Assembly (NCBI GenBank): GCA_949288455.1
Contig: CASEKF010000032.1
Span: forward strand, 1 to 40,729
Origin: an uncultured bacterium
Lineage (GTDB): Bacteria > Vulcanimicrobiota > CADAWZ01
Direction of reading: 5' to 3'
Length of the DNA stretch: 40,729 bases
The first letter of the stretch is position 1; each line of letters opens with the position of its first letter. The translations under genes were made by a program, and so were the position numbers. Under the pieces are notes generated by a model. That model was not told the DNA's origin. It saw nothing but the letters and a program-made list of their open reading frames with translations, and made no database searches. Below are positions 16,374-25,443 of the stretch, piece after piece.

Positions 16374-18485
16374 TTAGCGCTTAATAAATTTTAATCCTTC
16401 GGAAGGCTTATATATAAGCCTTCCCGCTTCTATGTCTATCATCCCCGAAGACATAAGGCTTTTTACTATTTTACCGTCGATCAAGAATCCATAATCTTTT
16501 TCAAAAACATTTTTCCAAAAAGAAAACCTACAGCCTTGACGCCATCTGGAACAATAAAAGGATTTTGTATTTTCCAATATGCCGCCTTTCGAACAAATCG
16601 GACATATTCCAAAAGCATCGCTCTTTAAACGTTGGTTCGAATCTTCAAATTCTATATCTTTATGTATTTTAGAGGCCTCCTTCACAAGATAGTTTACGTA
16701 TCTGACTATGCTTTGCATAAAGAATTCCGGCTTCATTTCTCCTTTATATATTGAAGTCAACCCTTTTTCCCACTTGCCGGTCGTTTCAGGCGATTTAAGT
16801 TCGGAAGGCAAAATATCCATCAATTTGATCCCCTTAGGCGTAGGAACCAGAGATTTTCCCGTTCTTTTCATATATCCTACCGAAATAAGTCTTTCGATAA
16901 TGCCGGCCCGAGTTGCCGGAGTACCCAATCCCCCTTCTTTAAGATGTTCTTTAAGGTCTTCGTCTTCAACGAATCTTCCGGCATGTTCCATTGCCGATAA
17001 AAGCGTAGCTTCCGTATATAAGGCCGGAGGCTTTGTTTTTTTAGCGACTACGGAAGAGTTGACTATCGATACTTTCATATTTTCCTCAAGTTCAGGCAAA
17101 ATCTGTTCTTCTTCGTTTTTTTTAGGCTTTTTCGCAGATTTTCCGGAAGTAGTTGAGTCGCAATTCGAATCGTATAATTCCATCCAACCGAGACTGTTTA
17201 CCGTTTTGCCTTTAGAAATAAAACTTTCTCCGTCAACCGAAACTATCGCTCTAGTGAGAGTATAAATATAGTAAGGATAAAAAACGGCTAAAAATCTTCT
17301 TGCGACGAGATCAAAAATTAATTTTTCATCGTCCGAAAACGACGAAACGTTTAAATTAGCATCCGTCGGTATTATGGCATGATGATCCGTCACTTTCGAG
17401 CCGTCTACAATCCTTTTAGAAATAGGAAGTTTTTCCGATTTAATAATACGTTCGGCATATTCGGCATAAGGATTGAAGAGAAGCCGTTTCAAAATTTTCG
17501 GCAAAACTTTTAATAAATCTTCGCTTAAATAACGGGAATCCGTTCTGGGATAAGTCACGGCTTTTCGTTTTTCATATAAATCCTGAAGTATATTAAGCGT
17601 TTTTTCAGCGGAAAAGCCATATTTTTTATTAGCGTCTCGTTGAAGTTCCGTAAGATCGTATAAAAGCGGCGGAGGAACTTGTTTTTCTTCAAGTTCTAAC
17701 TTGGAAACTACGCCTATTTTATTTTTGACTTTAGCGGCTATTTTTTCGGCTTCTTCTTTAGATAGAACTGCGGTATCTCTCTTAGAATTTTTTTCAATAA
17801 ACCTGACTCCGTTAAAATTTCCGTAAGACACTACTACTTCAAAATAATTCTTTACGTCAAACGCTTCAATTTCTTTCTGACGCGAAACTATAATTCCTAA
17901 AGTCGGAGTCTGCACTCGTCCTATACTCAAATTTGAATTATACATTATCGAAAAAGCTCGACTGGCGTTTATGCCTACGAGCCAATCGGCTTCGGAACGG
18001 CAACGCGCAGACTGAAACAAAAGATCATATTCGCTTCCGTCCTTTAAATTTTCAAAACCGGCTTTTATAGCGTCGTCGGTCATACTGGAAATCCAAAGTC
18101 TTTTAAAAGGCTTTGGACATCCTGAAAGCAAATAAATATATCTGAATATTAATTCCCCTTCTCTACCTGAATCGGTAGCGCATACAAGGGAATCGACTTC
18201 GTCTGAATTTATCAGTTTCTTGATCGTCTCAAACTGTTCCGCAGTCTGAACTACCGGCTTTATATTCATAGTATCCGGAATTACGGGCAAATCCTGAAAA
18301 CGCCATTTCTTAAAACGAATGTCGTAATCTTCAGGCTCAAATAACGTAGCAAGATGCCCTACGGCCCATGTAACGATATATTTTTCTCCGGAAATAAACC
18401 CTTTGCCTTGAGTTCCGCAAGAAAGAACTCTTGCAATATCTCTGGCTACCGAAGGTTTTTCGGCTATAACGACAATCTTACCCAT
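16374..18485 (-). CDS. topB: DNA topoisomerase III
   Basis: A type IA topoisomerase that passes single strands and helps decatenate replicating or recombining DNA. The 703-residue protein opens with IVVIAEKPSVARDIARVL (toprim domain, E9) and has the toprim acidic motif CATDSGREGELIF near residue 100. The active-site tyrosine is Y312 in VTYPRTDSRYL. Residues about 640-680 carry one C-terminal zinc finger (CPIC...C-x5-GC), where the chain resembles TopB of Firmicutes and Bacteroidetes plasmids and chromosomes. Next to it is the shared terminator at 16298-16355. It is a single gene without obvious operon partners. Such genes can travel on mobile elements, but no integration genes are seen nearby and its codon use looks like its neighbours. 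Confidence 0.95.
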   Translation of the reverse strand: MGKIVVIAEKPSVARDIARVLSCGTQGKGFISGEKYIVTWAVGHLATLFEPEDYDIRFKKWRFQDLPVIPDTMNIKPVVQTAEQFETIKKLINSDEVDSLVCATDSGREGELIFRYIYLLSGCPKPFKRLWISSMTDDAIKAGFENLKDGSEYDLLFQSARCRSEADWLVGINASRAFSIMYNSNLSIGRVQTPTLGIIVSRQKEIEAFDVKNYFEVVVSYGNFNGVRFIEKNSKRDTAVLSKEEAEKIAAKVKNKIGVVSKLELEEKQVPPPLLYDLTELQRDANKKYGFSAEKTLNILQDLYEKRKAVTYPRTDSRYLSEDLLKVLPKILKRLLFNPYAEYAERIIKSEKLPISKRIVDGSKVTDHHAIIPTDANLNVSSFSDDEKLIFDLVARRFLAVFYPYYIYTLTRAIVSVDGESFISKGKTVNSLGWMELYDSNCDSTTSGKSAKKPKKNEEEQILPELEENMKVSIVNSSVVAKKTKPPALYTEATLLSAMEHAGRFVEDEDLKEHLKEGGLGTPATRAGIIERLISVGYMKRTGKSLVPTPKGIKLMDILPSELKSPETTGKWEKGLTSIYKGEMKPEFFMQSIVRYVNYLVKEASKIHKDIEFEDSNQRLKSDAFGICPICSKGGILENTKSFYCSRWRQGCRFSFWKNVFEKDYGFLIDGKIVKSLMSSGMIDIEAGRLIYKPSEGLKFIKR

Positions 18486-18617
18486 ATGACTTATAATTTC
18501 CTTGACTAAATTGGCAAAGACAACCTTTTAATAACGTATATACGCTTGTTTAAATACGCACGCTATATATATATTCGACTAATTTTTCAGAAAAAAAAAT
18601 AAAATAAAAAATGGCGT

Positions 18618-18649
18618 TTTGTCTCCCGCTTAATTTTGCGGGAGACAAA
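18618..18649 (-). terminator. Terminator of the pyrophosphatase gene
   Basis: TTTGTCTCCCGC (18618-18629) pairs perfectly with GCGGGAGACAAA (18638-18649) around an eight-base loop. It lies 48 bases after the stop codon of the pyrophosphatase gene. On the minus strand it is followed after a short gap by a T-rich tract (18616-18590), as expected for an intrinsic terminator. Confidence 0.8.
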
Positions 18650-18696
18650 TTAGCCACATTAATTTAATATGAGCTTAAATAAACGATTGTATGTAT

Positions 18697-21600
18697 CTAT
18701 CTTCTGCGCCTTCTAGAGCGTCTGGGAGTCTTGTCCTCAGACTTCTTGTCCTCAGGCTTCTTGTCCTCAGACTTCTTGTCCTCAGGCTTCTTGTCCTCAG
18801 ACTTCTTATCCTCAGACTTCTTATCCTCAGGCTTCTTGTCCTCAGACTTCTTATCCTCAGGCTTCTTGTCCTCAGGCTTCTTGTCCTCAGACTTCTTATC
18901 CTCAGACTTCTTGTCCTCAGACTTCTTGTCCTCAGACTTCTTATCCTCAGGCTTCTTGTCTTCAGATTTCTTTTCCTCAGGCTTCTTGTCTTCAGATTTC
19001 TTTCCCTCAGGCTTCTTGTCTTCAGATTTCTTTCCCTCAGGCTTCTTGTCTTCTTTCTTTTCCTCAGGCTTCTTGTCTTCGGAGTCCTCTTCTTCGTCGG
19101 ATTCGTCTTCGGAGTCCTCTTCTTCGTCGGATTCGTCTTCGGAGTCCTCTTCCTCGTCGGATTCGTCTTCGGAGTCTTCTTCCTCGTCGGATTCGTCTTC
19201 GGAGTCTTCTTCCTCGTCGGATTCGTCTTCAGAGGTCTTAGAGGCGGGAGAAGTTAAAGTTACGGACGATATTCTCATAGAATAAAAAGATCTCCATACG
19301 AAAAGCAACGCGACGATAATTAAGATTATTCCTATAGCATGAGCTAATCCTGTTTCTAAAGCTACGGCGATTTCAACTGCAAGCAAGCCGAAAAGAGTAG
19401 TAAACTTTATAATAGGATTAAGCGAAACGGAAGACGTATCTTTATACGGATCTCCTACGGTATCGCCGACTACTGACGCGGCATGAATAGGCGTCCCTTT
19501 TTCCTTTAAATCGACTTCCACTACTTTTTTAGCGTTATCCCAAGAACCTCCGGCATTCGCCATATAAACGGCGGCGAATAATCCGAAGAGAGCCAAAGAA
19601 ATCAAATAACTAATAAAGAAGAAAGGATTAAAACATGCAAAACCTAAAGCGAATAAAAATATAGCGATAAAAATATTGAACATACCGTCTTGAGCATATT
19701 TAGTACATATTTCAACGACTCTATTGCTATCTTTAACCGAGGCTTTAGACGATGTTCCGTCAAGTTTAATATTCTTTTTAATAAATTCGACGGCTCTATA
19801 GGCTCCCGTCGTTACAGCCTGCATAGACGCTCCGCAGAACCAATATACTACCGCGCCTCCCATAATAAAACCAAGAAGATTTTGAGGAGCTAAAAGACTG
19901 AGGTTGCTGGCCATTTGCTCTACTCCCAATTGATTCTGAAGCATCATTATAATTGAAAATATCATCGCCGTAGCTCCGACTACTGCCGTTCCAATCAGAA
20001 CGGGTTTTGCGGTAGCTTTAAAAGTATTTCCGGCTCCGTCATTCTTTTCAAGATAATATTTAGCTTTTTTGAATACGGGCTTAAATCCGTATTCCGCTTC
20101 TATTTCAGATTTTATATTGGGGATCTCTTCAATAAGAGAAAGTTCATATACTGACTGCGCGTTATCCGTAACCGGTCCATAACTGTCTACGGCGATAGTT
20201 ACTGGACCCATTCCAAGAAGACCGAAAGCCACCAATCCAAACGCGAAAACGGGATAATAAGGGCCAAAGAACTGTTCCAATCCCATAGAACTCAACCACC
20301 AAGCTATAGCCATAAGAATAGCCAAAGAGAGTCCCATCCAAAAACCGCTGAAATTTCCGGCTACCATTCCGGAAAGTATATTAAGAGAAGGACCTCCCTC
20401 TCTGGAAGCGTTTACTACTTCCTGAACATGTTTTGAATTAGCGCTTGTAAAGACTTTAGTAAGCTCCGGTATTATAGTCGCGGCGATTGTTCCGCAGCTG
20501 ATAATTCCGGCAAGCTTAGCCCACAGATAAGGATCCGGATAATTCCAAAACATCAAATAAGTAGCTACGAAAGTAAGTAAAATGGCAAAGAGAGAAGAAA
20601 TAACGATCAACCATGTAAGAGGAGCTTCAAAATCCATCTCGTCCGCATCTTTATAGACAGCCTTAGCGATTAAATCGTTAAAGAAGTAAGCGGCTATAGA
20701 AGTTAGGATCATAAGGAAACGCATCGTAAATATCCATACCATAAAGTCGGCTTTCCACATCAATTCCGGAACGGCAAGAGATATAAAAACGATCAGAGCT
20801 ACTCCTGTCACTCCGTAAGTTTCAAAACCGTCGGCCGTAGGACCTACGCTGTCTCCGGCGTTATCTCCGGTGCAATCGGCTATCACTCCGGGATTTCTCG
20901 CGTCGTCTTCCTTAATATTAAAGACAATTTTCATAAGATCGGAGCCGATATCGGCGATCTTGGTAAAAATACCTCCGCATATTCTCAAAACGCTGGCTCC
21001 AAGAGATTCTCCTATAGCGAATCCGATAAAGCAAGCTCCGGCGGCTTTAGGGTCAACCCATAAAAAAATCGCGAGCATTATTAAAAGCTCTACGCTGACA
21101 AGAAGAAGACCGATGCTCATTCCGGACTGAATAGGTATTGAATAAACCGGATACGGCTTGCCTTTAAGCGAAGCGAAAGAAGCTCTTGAATTTGCCAAAG
21201 TATTTATTCTTATGCCGAACCAAGCCACGCCGTAAGATCCGGCCATACCTACCAGAGACCAGAGAAGTATAAAGACTGTAGTCGGTATGTCTTTCTTTGA
21301 CAATATCGCGAAATAAACGAACATGCATATAGCGATAATAACCCATAAAACTATAAGAAATTTCCCCTGATTTTTCAGATAAGTCTTACACGTTTCCCAA
21401 ATCAAATTAGAAACGTCGCTCATAGCTTTATGAACAGGCAGCTTTTTTACGGTTATATACTGCCAGATACCAAAAAATACGCCAAGTAAAGCGATGACAA
21501 GACCAATATAAAAAACTTGGTCTCCCGAAACAGGGTTAGACAAAACCATAAAGTCAAAGCTTGAGAATTTGCCTATATCGGGGAGTTCAATGTCCGCTTC

Positions 21601-21711
21601 CGACGCAAAAGCATACGAAAACGAAGCCAAAAACCAAAATAAGGCGACAAAAGCTTTAGAAGCGGCCGCAATTGTCTTTCGACCGTCTAAAGAAAGCGAT
21701 TTGACTGTCAT
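18697..21711 (-). CDS. hppA: Membrane-bound proton-pumping pyrophosphatase with long charged repeat tail
   Basis: Hydrolyses pyrophosphate and pumps ions across the membrane. The 1004-residue protein has about 16 hydrophobic segments in residues 15-820. PPi-binding motifs are conserved: GGIFTKIADIGSDL, EDDARNPGVIADCTGDNAGD and VVGDTVGDPYKDTS. The sequence differs from common members by a one-residue shorter loop after the first motif and by changes such as GPTADGFETYG, and it has lysine in GNTFKAT, the position that makes canonical enzymes potassium-independent. This fits the divergent proton-pumping group first described from Chlorobium and Cellulomonas (family knowledge; inference here). 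Residues 824-1004 are extra: five 10-residue SEDESDEEED repeats, about 23 KK(S/P)ED-type pentapeptides and a final RRSRRRRR. Both ends of such pumps face away from the cytoplasm, so the tail is probably extracytoplasmic. The N-terminus reads like a signal peptide. AAGGAGG precedes the start. Confidence 0.95.
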   Translation of the reverse strand: MTVKSLSLDGRKTIAAASKAFVALFWFLASFSYAFASEADIELPDIGKFSSFDFMVLSNPVSGDQVFYIGLVIALLGVFFGIWQYITVKKLPVHKAMSDVSNLIWETCKTYLKNQGKFLIVLWVIIAICMFVYFAILSKKDIPTTVFILLWSLVGMAGSYGVAWFGIRINTLANSRASFASLKGKPYPVYSIPIQSGMSIGLLLVSVELLIMLAIFLWVDPKAAGACFIGFAIGESLGASVLRICGGIFTKIADIGSDLMKIVFNIKEDDARNPGVIADCTGDNAGDSVGPTADGFETYGVTGVALIVFISLAVPELMWKADFMVWIFTMRFLMILTSIAAYFFNDLIAKAVYKDADEMDFEAPLTWLIVISSLFAILLTFVATYLMFWNYPDPYLWAKLAGIISCGTIAATIIPELTKVFTSANSKHVQEVVNASREGGPSLNILSGMVAGNFSGFWMGLSLAILMAIAWWLSSMGLEQFFGPYYPVFAFGLVAFGLLGMGPVTIAVDSYGPVTDNAQSVYELSLIEEIPNIKSEIEAEYGFKPVFKKAKYYLEKNDGAGNTFKATAKPVLIGTAVVGATAMIFSIIMMLQNQLGVEQMASNLSLLAPQNLLGFIMGGAVVYWFCGASMQAVTTGAYRAVEFIKKNIKLDGTSSKASVKDSNRVVEICTKYAQDGMFNIFIAIFLFALGFACFNPFFFISYLISLALFGLFAAVYMANAGGSWDNAKKVVEVDLKEKGTPIHAASVVGDTVGDPYKDTSSVSLNPIIKFTTLFGLLAVEIAVALETGLAHAIGIILIIVALLFVWRSFYSMRISSVTLTSPASKTSEDESDEEEDSEDESDEEEDSEDESDEEEDSEDESDEEEDSEDESDEEEDSEDKKPEEKKEDKKPEGKKSEDKKPEGKKSEDKKPEEKKSEDKKPEDKKSEDKKSEDKKSEDKKSEDKKPEDKKPEDKKSEDKKPEDKKSEDKKSEDKKPEDKKSEDKKPEDKKSEDKTPRRSRRRRR
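18736..19230 (-). repeat. In-frame tandem DNA repeats encoding the charged tail of HppA
   Basis: Two repeat types are adjacent. At 19081-19230 a 30-base unit is repeated five times in exact register, differing only by C/T changes; it encodes SEDESDEEED. At about 18736-19080 a 15-base unit (CCTCAGACTTCTTGT-type on the plus strand) is repeated about 22 times and encodes KK(S/P)E(D/E/G). The units keep the reading frame. Low variation among copies suggests recent expansion or ongoing homogenisation, and the copy number is likely to vary between strains. Confidence 0.9.
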
Positions 21712-21880
21712 TACATATACCTCCTTAAATTTTCGCCTTTACAAGAACCGCAAACGGACGTCGTCGGAAGTTGAATCAGCCGTAAGATATTCAAGAAAAA
21801 GCGGTTTATATTATTGTCTATGGAAAAACCTTCTTGCAATAAATCCTTCTTTCCTTCTTTTAAAAGGATAAAGGGCTAAT

Positions 21881-22501
21881 TTATTTAAGATACGGGTTAA
21901 ACCGTCTTTCAATTCCTATTGAAGTCGGGGATCCATGTCCCGGAAAAACCTTAACGGAATCTTCAAAAACCAAAAGTTTATTTTTAATAGAATTTATCAG
22001 GGACGAATACGAGCCGCCGGGAAGATCCGTTCTGCCTATGGAAGTTTCAAAAAGCGTGTCTCCGCTCAAAATAAAGCCTCCGATATAAAAACACAGTCCG
22101 CCCGGGGTATGCCCCGGAGTCTCAATAACCTTTACGTCAATATTTCCTATCTTTAATTCTGATTTTTCAGATATAAATCCCGACGGAACAGGCGGCTGCC
22201 TAAAGCTGATCCCAAACAAAGCCCCCTGCCCCTTAATATCGTTATATAAAAACGAGTCTTTTTCGGAAATATAAACGGGAACGTTAAATTCGTCTAAAAG
22301 ATCGGCTACTCCGCCAATATGGTCAAAATGTCCATGCGTACATAAAATATACTTTAAATTAAGAGAATTATCTTTCAAAAATTTTGCTATACGTTCCGAA
22401 TCCCCTCCGGGATCTACTACCGCGGCGTCATTAGTTTCAGAACATCCTATTACGTAGCAATTGCACTCTATAGGACCTACTACATACGTCTTAAAAATCA
22501 T
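21881..22501 (-). CDS. Metallo-beta-lactamase-fold hydrolase (glyoxalase II-like)
   Basis: A 206-residue enzyme with the MBL metal-binding motif THGHFDHIGG (HxHxDH, near residue 58), a downstream histidine in ETPGHTPGG and an aspartate in ILSGDTLF, and HGSPTSIG close to the end. Members of this small-MBL group hydrolyse thioesters such as S-lactoylglutathione-like compounds or have unknown substrates. The ATG at 22501 is chosen because AAGGAG lies just before it; an upstream GTG at 22507 would overlap that site. It follows the DUF1460-like gene by two bases and is thus translationally coupled to it, and is cytoplasmic. Confidence 0.88.
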   Translation of the reverse strand: MIFKTYVVGPIECNCYVIGCSETNDAAVVDPGGDSERIAKFLKDNSLNLKYILCTHGHFDHIGGVADLLDEFNVPVYISEKDSFLYNDIKGQGALFGISFRQPPVPSGFISEKSELKIGNIDVKVIETPGHTPGGLCFYIGGFILSGDTLFETSIGRTDLPGGSYSSLINSIKNKLLVFEDSVKVFPGHGSPTSIGIERRFNPYLK

Positions 22502-22503
22502 AT

Positions 22504-23307
22504 TCACTCCTTAAAGTTAAATCTCGATAAAACAACTCCGTCAAAATAATCGTCGTTTTTCCCGCAATAATCCAAAAAGTCGGCTTTAACGACTTTTCCC
22601 GCTACGGAATCGGCATGCACAATATAACGTCCGTCTATAATAAATCCTTCATGAGCAATGATCGTTCCTATTTCAAAATTCTTTTTTCTAACGAAACCTA
22701 CTCCCGCAATTTTTGGAAGCTTTTGTAAAACGCTCTCATTTAAATCGCTAATTAGAATATATTCAGCCGTCGCTTTTTTATTCCAAGAGATAGGAAGAAG
22801 TTCCGTTCCGTCCGCTTTTCCGTTAAGAATTACTTCCGCTTTAGCCAAATTTTTCGAAGGAAAAACGAGGGAAGTTATATCCTCAAAAAAAGGACAGGAA
22901 TGAAGTCTGTCATAAGTGAAATGAATACGGTTCTCATACGAAACAGGCTTAAAGCCTTTTCTCGGCGGGTTATAATAATTTAAATATCTCATCATATCGG
23001 CCGCGCCGCTATAAGAACATTTATCGGCAAGGGCAAGAGTCGTCAAAACAAATACCGTGCAATCGACATACTTTACCGTAAAAATAGGGCCTCTCGCATC
23101 GTTTTCTCCGAGAGGACCCAATTTATAAGGAGAGCCTATTCTCATATTGGCTATAATCGCCGCTCTATCTTCAAAGTCAGGATATTTTACCGCTAATCCG
23201 GCTAACGAATCGTCTATCTCAGAAGGCGACATAAGCCAAAAATCTTTTGCGTAAAGAATAGAAGAACAAACTAGAACAATACATATAGCAAGAAAAAACC
23301 GTTTCAT
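22504..23307 (-). CDS. Exported DUF1460-like protein (NlpC/P60-type fold)
   Basis: A 267-residue protein with a signal peptide (MKRFFLAICIVLVCSSILYA). The body resembles DUF1460 proteins: RIGSPYKLGPLGE, then VDCTVFVLTTLAL with the likely catalytic cysteine near residue 82, and IAHEGFIIDGRYIVHAD with a candidate histidine near 215. DUF1460 members are distant relatives of cell-wall amidases and endopeptidases, so a periplasmic or surface role in wall turnover is plausible but not shown. It precedes the MBL hydrolase gene with a two-base gap. A second small membrane-anchored gene lies 67 bases upstream. Confidence 0.8.
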   Translation of the reverse strand: MKRFFLAICIVLVCSSILYAKDFWLMSPSEIDDSLAGLAVKYPDFEDRAAIIANMRIGSPYKLGPLGENDARGPIFTVKYVDCTVFVLTTLALADKCSYSGAADMMRYLNYYNPPRKGFKPVSYENRIHFTYDRLHSCPFFEDITSLVFPSKNLAKAEVILNGKADGTELLPISWNKKATAEYILISDLNESVLQKLPKIAGVGFVRKKNFEIGTIIAHEGFIIDGRYIVHADSVAGKVVKADFLDYCGKNDDYFDGVVLSRFNFKE

Positions 23308-23374
23308 AACTTTCTCCGATATCCTCGAGTTTAATTAAGCTTCCCGATCCACGGGCCGCAAAATATCACTTCGT

Positions 23375-23653
23375 TCAAGCGGAGCATTCTTCGGGTTTCT
23401 TTACTTCGGCCATAAAAGCTTCCGGAGGAAGATCTGCCGTAGCCTTAAAGGAAGGCGAATCGCAGTCGTAATATTTCCCGTTGATCCGCGCTATTCGTTC
23501 GAAAATCGACCGCTCAAGCAAGCGCCCGGAATCCATAAGGACAGGTTCTCCGCCGGCAAACGAATAAACTTTCGTCTTATCGAAAAATACGCCGTAAACA
23601 AAAAGAGCCAAAGAAAGGACAAAAAAGAATAAAATGAAAAATTTACGTCTCAT
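23375..23653 (-). CDS. Small single-pass membrane or exported protein, unknown function
   Basis: The 92-residue frame starts with MRRKFFILFFFVLSLALFVYGVFF, a signal anchor or signal peptide, followed by about 68 polar residues with two cysteines (YYDCDSP and the C-terminal EECSA). I recognise no family. The ribosome binding site is weak, but the clear hydrophobic start and codon use like the neighbours support it. It could be co-transcribed with the DUF1460-like gene. Confidence 0.55.
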   Translation of the reverse strand: MRRKFFILFFFVLSLALFVYGVFFDKTKVYSFAGGEPVLMDSGRLLERSIFERIARINGKYYDCDSPSFKATADLPPEAFMAEVKKPEECSA

Positions 23654-23765
23654 ATTTTAGATTTTAGCGCTATAACGCGAAAAAAGCAAGATCGGAGAGA
23701 GTTCCGCCGACTATAAAAACACGCCGCCTTCAGGCTCTTAAAGGAATCGAAAAACGCTTTTTGAT

Positions 23766-24619
23766 TCAGCTGTCGGACTTGCGAAAAAGTAAGCCGACGC
23801 TATGCAAACGCTTCAAAATTCCTCCTTTTTTGGGAGAAAATAAAACGGATATGAAAAAAATAACGGTGGAAAGAACTACGATAGTCGCTCCTGAAGCCGT
23901 ATTTAAAAAATATGAAAGAACTAACCCTCCGGAACATGATATTACGCCAAAACTACTGACATAATCATCATTTTTTTAAAATCTTCCGCAAACTGATAAG
24001 CTGTGGCGGCAGGAGTAATAATAAGAGCGCTGGCCAACACTATCCCGACAAGCTTCATAGACGCCACTACCGTTACGGCTATCAAAGCCAGCAGACAATA
24101 ATAAAGCCTTTTTACCGGCAGTCCCGTAATCATAGCCACTTCGGGATCGAAACACATAAATTTAAGTTCTTTAAAAAAACAGAAAATACATGGCAAAACT
24201 ACTGCGGCGGCGCATATTACCAAAATAAGATCCTCGTTAGCCACGGCCAAAATGCTGCCGAAAAGATAGCCCATAAGATCTATATTATAACCTTTTAAAA
24301 GACCGATGCACAAAATTCCAAACGCCATAGTGGCAGAAAAAAAAATGCCTACGGCGGTATCAGTTTTTACGGATCCGTTACGCGAAGCTCTCCCAATACA
24401 TAAAGCCGTAGCCACTGAAAAGACTATCGCCGAGAAAAGGGGGTTTATATTCAACAGATAGCCCAAAGCCACTCCGCCAAAGGAAGCGTGAGCTATTCCG
24501 GCCCCGATAAAAGACATGCCTCTCAATACTACGTACACTCCTATTACGGAACATAAAACGCCTATAATCAAAGAAGCGGCAAAAGCTCTCTGCATAAAAG
24601 AATATTCGAAAATTTCCAT
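23766..24619 (-). CDS. Metal ABC transporter permease (ZnuB/MntB type), frameshifted near the 3' end
   Basis: The first 225 residues from 24619 are a typical ABC-3 permease: many membrane helices, GMSFIGAGIAHASFGGVALG near residue 30, GLPVKRLYYCLLALIAV and the SALIITPAATAYQFA segment. The frame then stops at 23942 just after SVVLA. In the next frame over the protein resumes at once as VISCSGGLVLSYFLNTASGA, then VVLSTVIFFIS, and ends at TGA 23766, which restores the usual length of about 284 residues and the usual last helix. So a single missing base near 23945 is visible. It may be a sequencing error, a recent mutation, or (less likely) recoding. The ATPase gene ends directly before the start (TAA-ATG). 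Confidence 0.85.
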
Positions 24620-25411
24620 TTAACTATCCTTGCATACGACCATATGAGGTATTTCTCCATGATTAAAAAGAACGGCGTCGCAGCCATACATAGCTTCTAC
24701 GACATGTCTTGAAAGTCGTTTAGGCACGTCATGCATAAAAAGCTTTTTATTTATGCACGCTATCGAGTCAACGTAATTAGCTACTACTCCTACGTCATGG
24801 GACACTATAATAACGGTCATATCGTCTTTTTTAAAATCTTTCAACAACTCGTAAAAATTTGAGGAATGAAGCTGATCTACTCCGTTGGTAGGCTCGTCCA
24901 GAAAAAGCAGTTTTGGATTCGAAGCGAGAGCTCTCGCTATAAATACTCTCTGAATCTGTCCTCCGGACAATTTTGAAAGAGGTTTGTCTCCTATAGAAGT
25001 TATATCGGTTTTTTCCATAGCTTCATAAACTATGTCTCTATCTTTCTTCGAAGGATTTCTCCATAATCCCAGAACGGGATACCTCCCCATCATTACGGCG
25101 TCGAAAACTCTAATTGGAAAAGCCATATCTACCGAGCGTATCTGAGGAACATAAGCTATTTTTTTTCTATCTGCGCCTAAAGAATCCGGAGTTTTGCCAA
25201 AAATCTCCACTTTTCCGGAATCAGGTTTAATCAATCCCAAAATAACTTTAAGCAACGTAGTCTTCCCGGCCCCGTTAGGACCGATTATTAAAGTGGTGGT
25301 ATCGAATGGAACTTTGAAAGTTATGTCGTCAAGCGTTAAACGTTCGTTTAAATATACGCTGACGTTTTCTAATTCTATTATATATTCTGTTTTTTTTACG
25401 TTATCGATCAT
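24620..25411 (-). CDS. Zinc/manganese-type ABC transporter ATP-binding protein
   Basis: A 263-residue ATPase for metal uptake, the partner of the adjoining ABC-3 permease. Walker A is GPNGAGKTTLLK (near residue 44), the ABC signature is LSGGQIQRVFIARAL (near 148) and Walker B is LLFLDEPTNGVDQ (near 170), followed by the switch histidine in VIIVSHD. Everything needed for ATP hydrolysis is there. The stop codon TAA is immediately followed by the permease ATG. No substrate-binding lipoprotein gene (znuA-like) and no Fur/Zur regulator are present in this window, so specificity (zinc, manganese or iron) cannot be told. Confidence 0.93.
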   Translation of the reverse strand: MIDNVKKTEYIIELENVSVYLNERLTLDDITFKVPFDTTTLIIGPNGAGKTTLLKVILGLIKPDSGKVEIFGKTPDSLGADRKKIAYVPQIRSVDMAFPIRVFDAVMMGRYPVLGLWRNPSKKDRDIVYEAMEKTDITSIGDKPLSKLSGGQIQRVFIARALASNPKLLFLDEPTNGVDQLHSSNFYELLKDFKKDDMTVIIVSHDVGVVANYVDSIACINKKLFMHDVPKRLSRHVVEAMYGCDAVLFNHGEIPHMVVCKDS

Positions 25412-25443
25412 TTAAAATATCTAGTATCCTAAAATCGCTAAAA

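Noticed and set aside
18691-19285. Two long plus-strand frames (rich in LRLLVLRLL and SSDFLSSGFLSS) over the pyrophosphatase tail
   Set aside because: They are shadows of the tandem repeats in hppA on the other strand; open frames in all phases are expected from a 15-base repeat without stop codons.
23761-23964. Plus-strand 67-codon frame
   Set aside because: It is antisense to the frameshifted 3' end of the metal permease gene, which explains the DNA fully.
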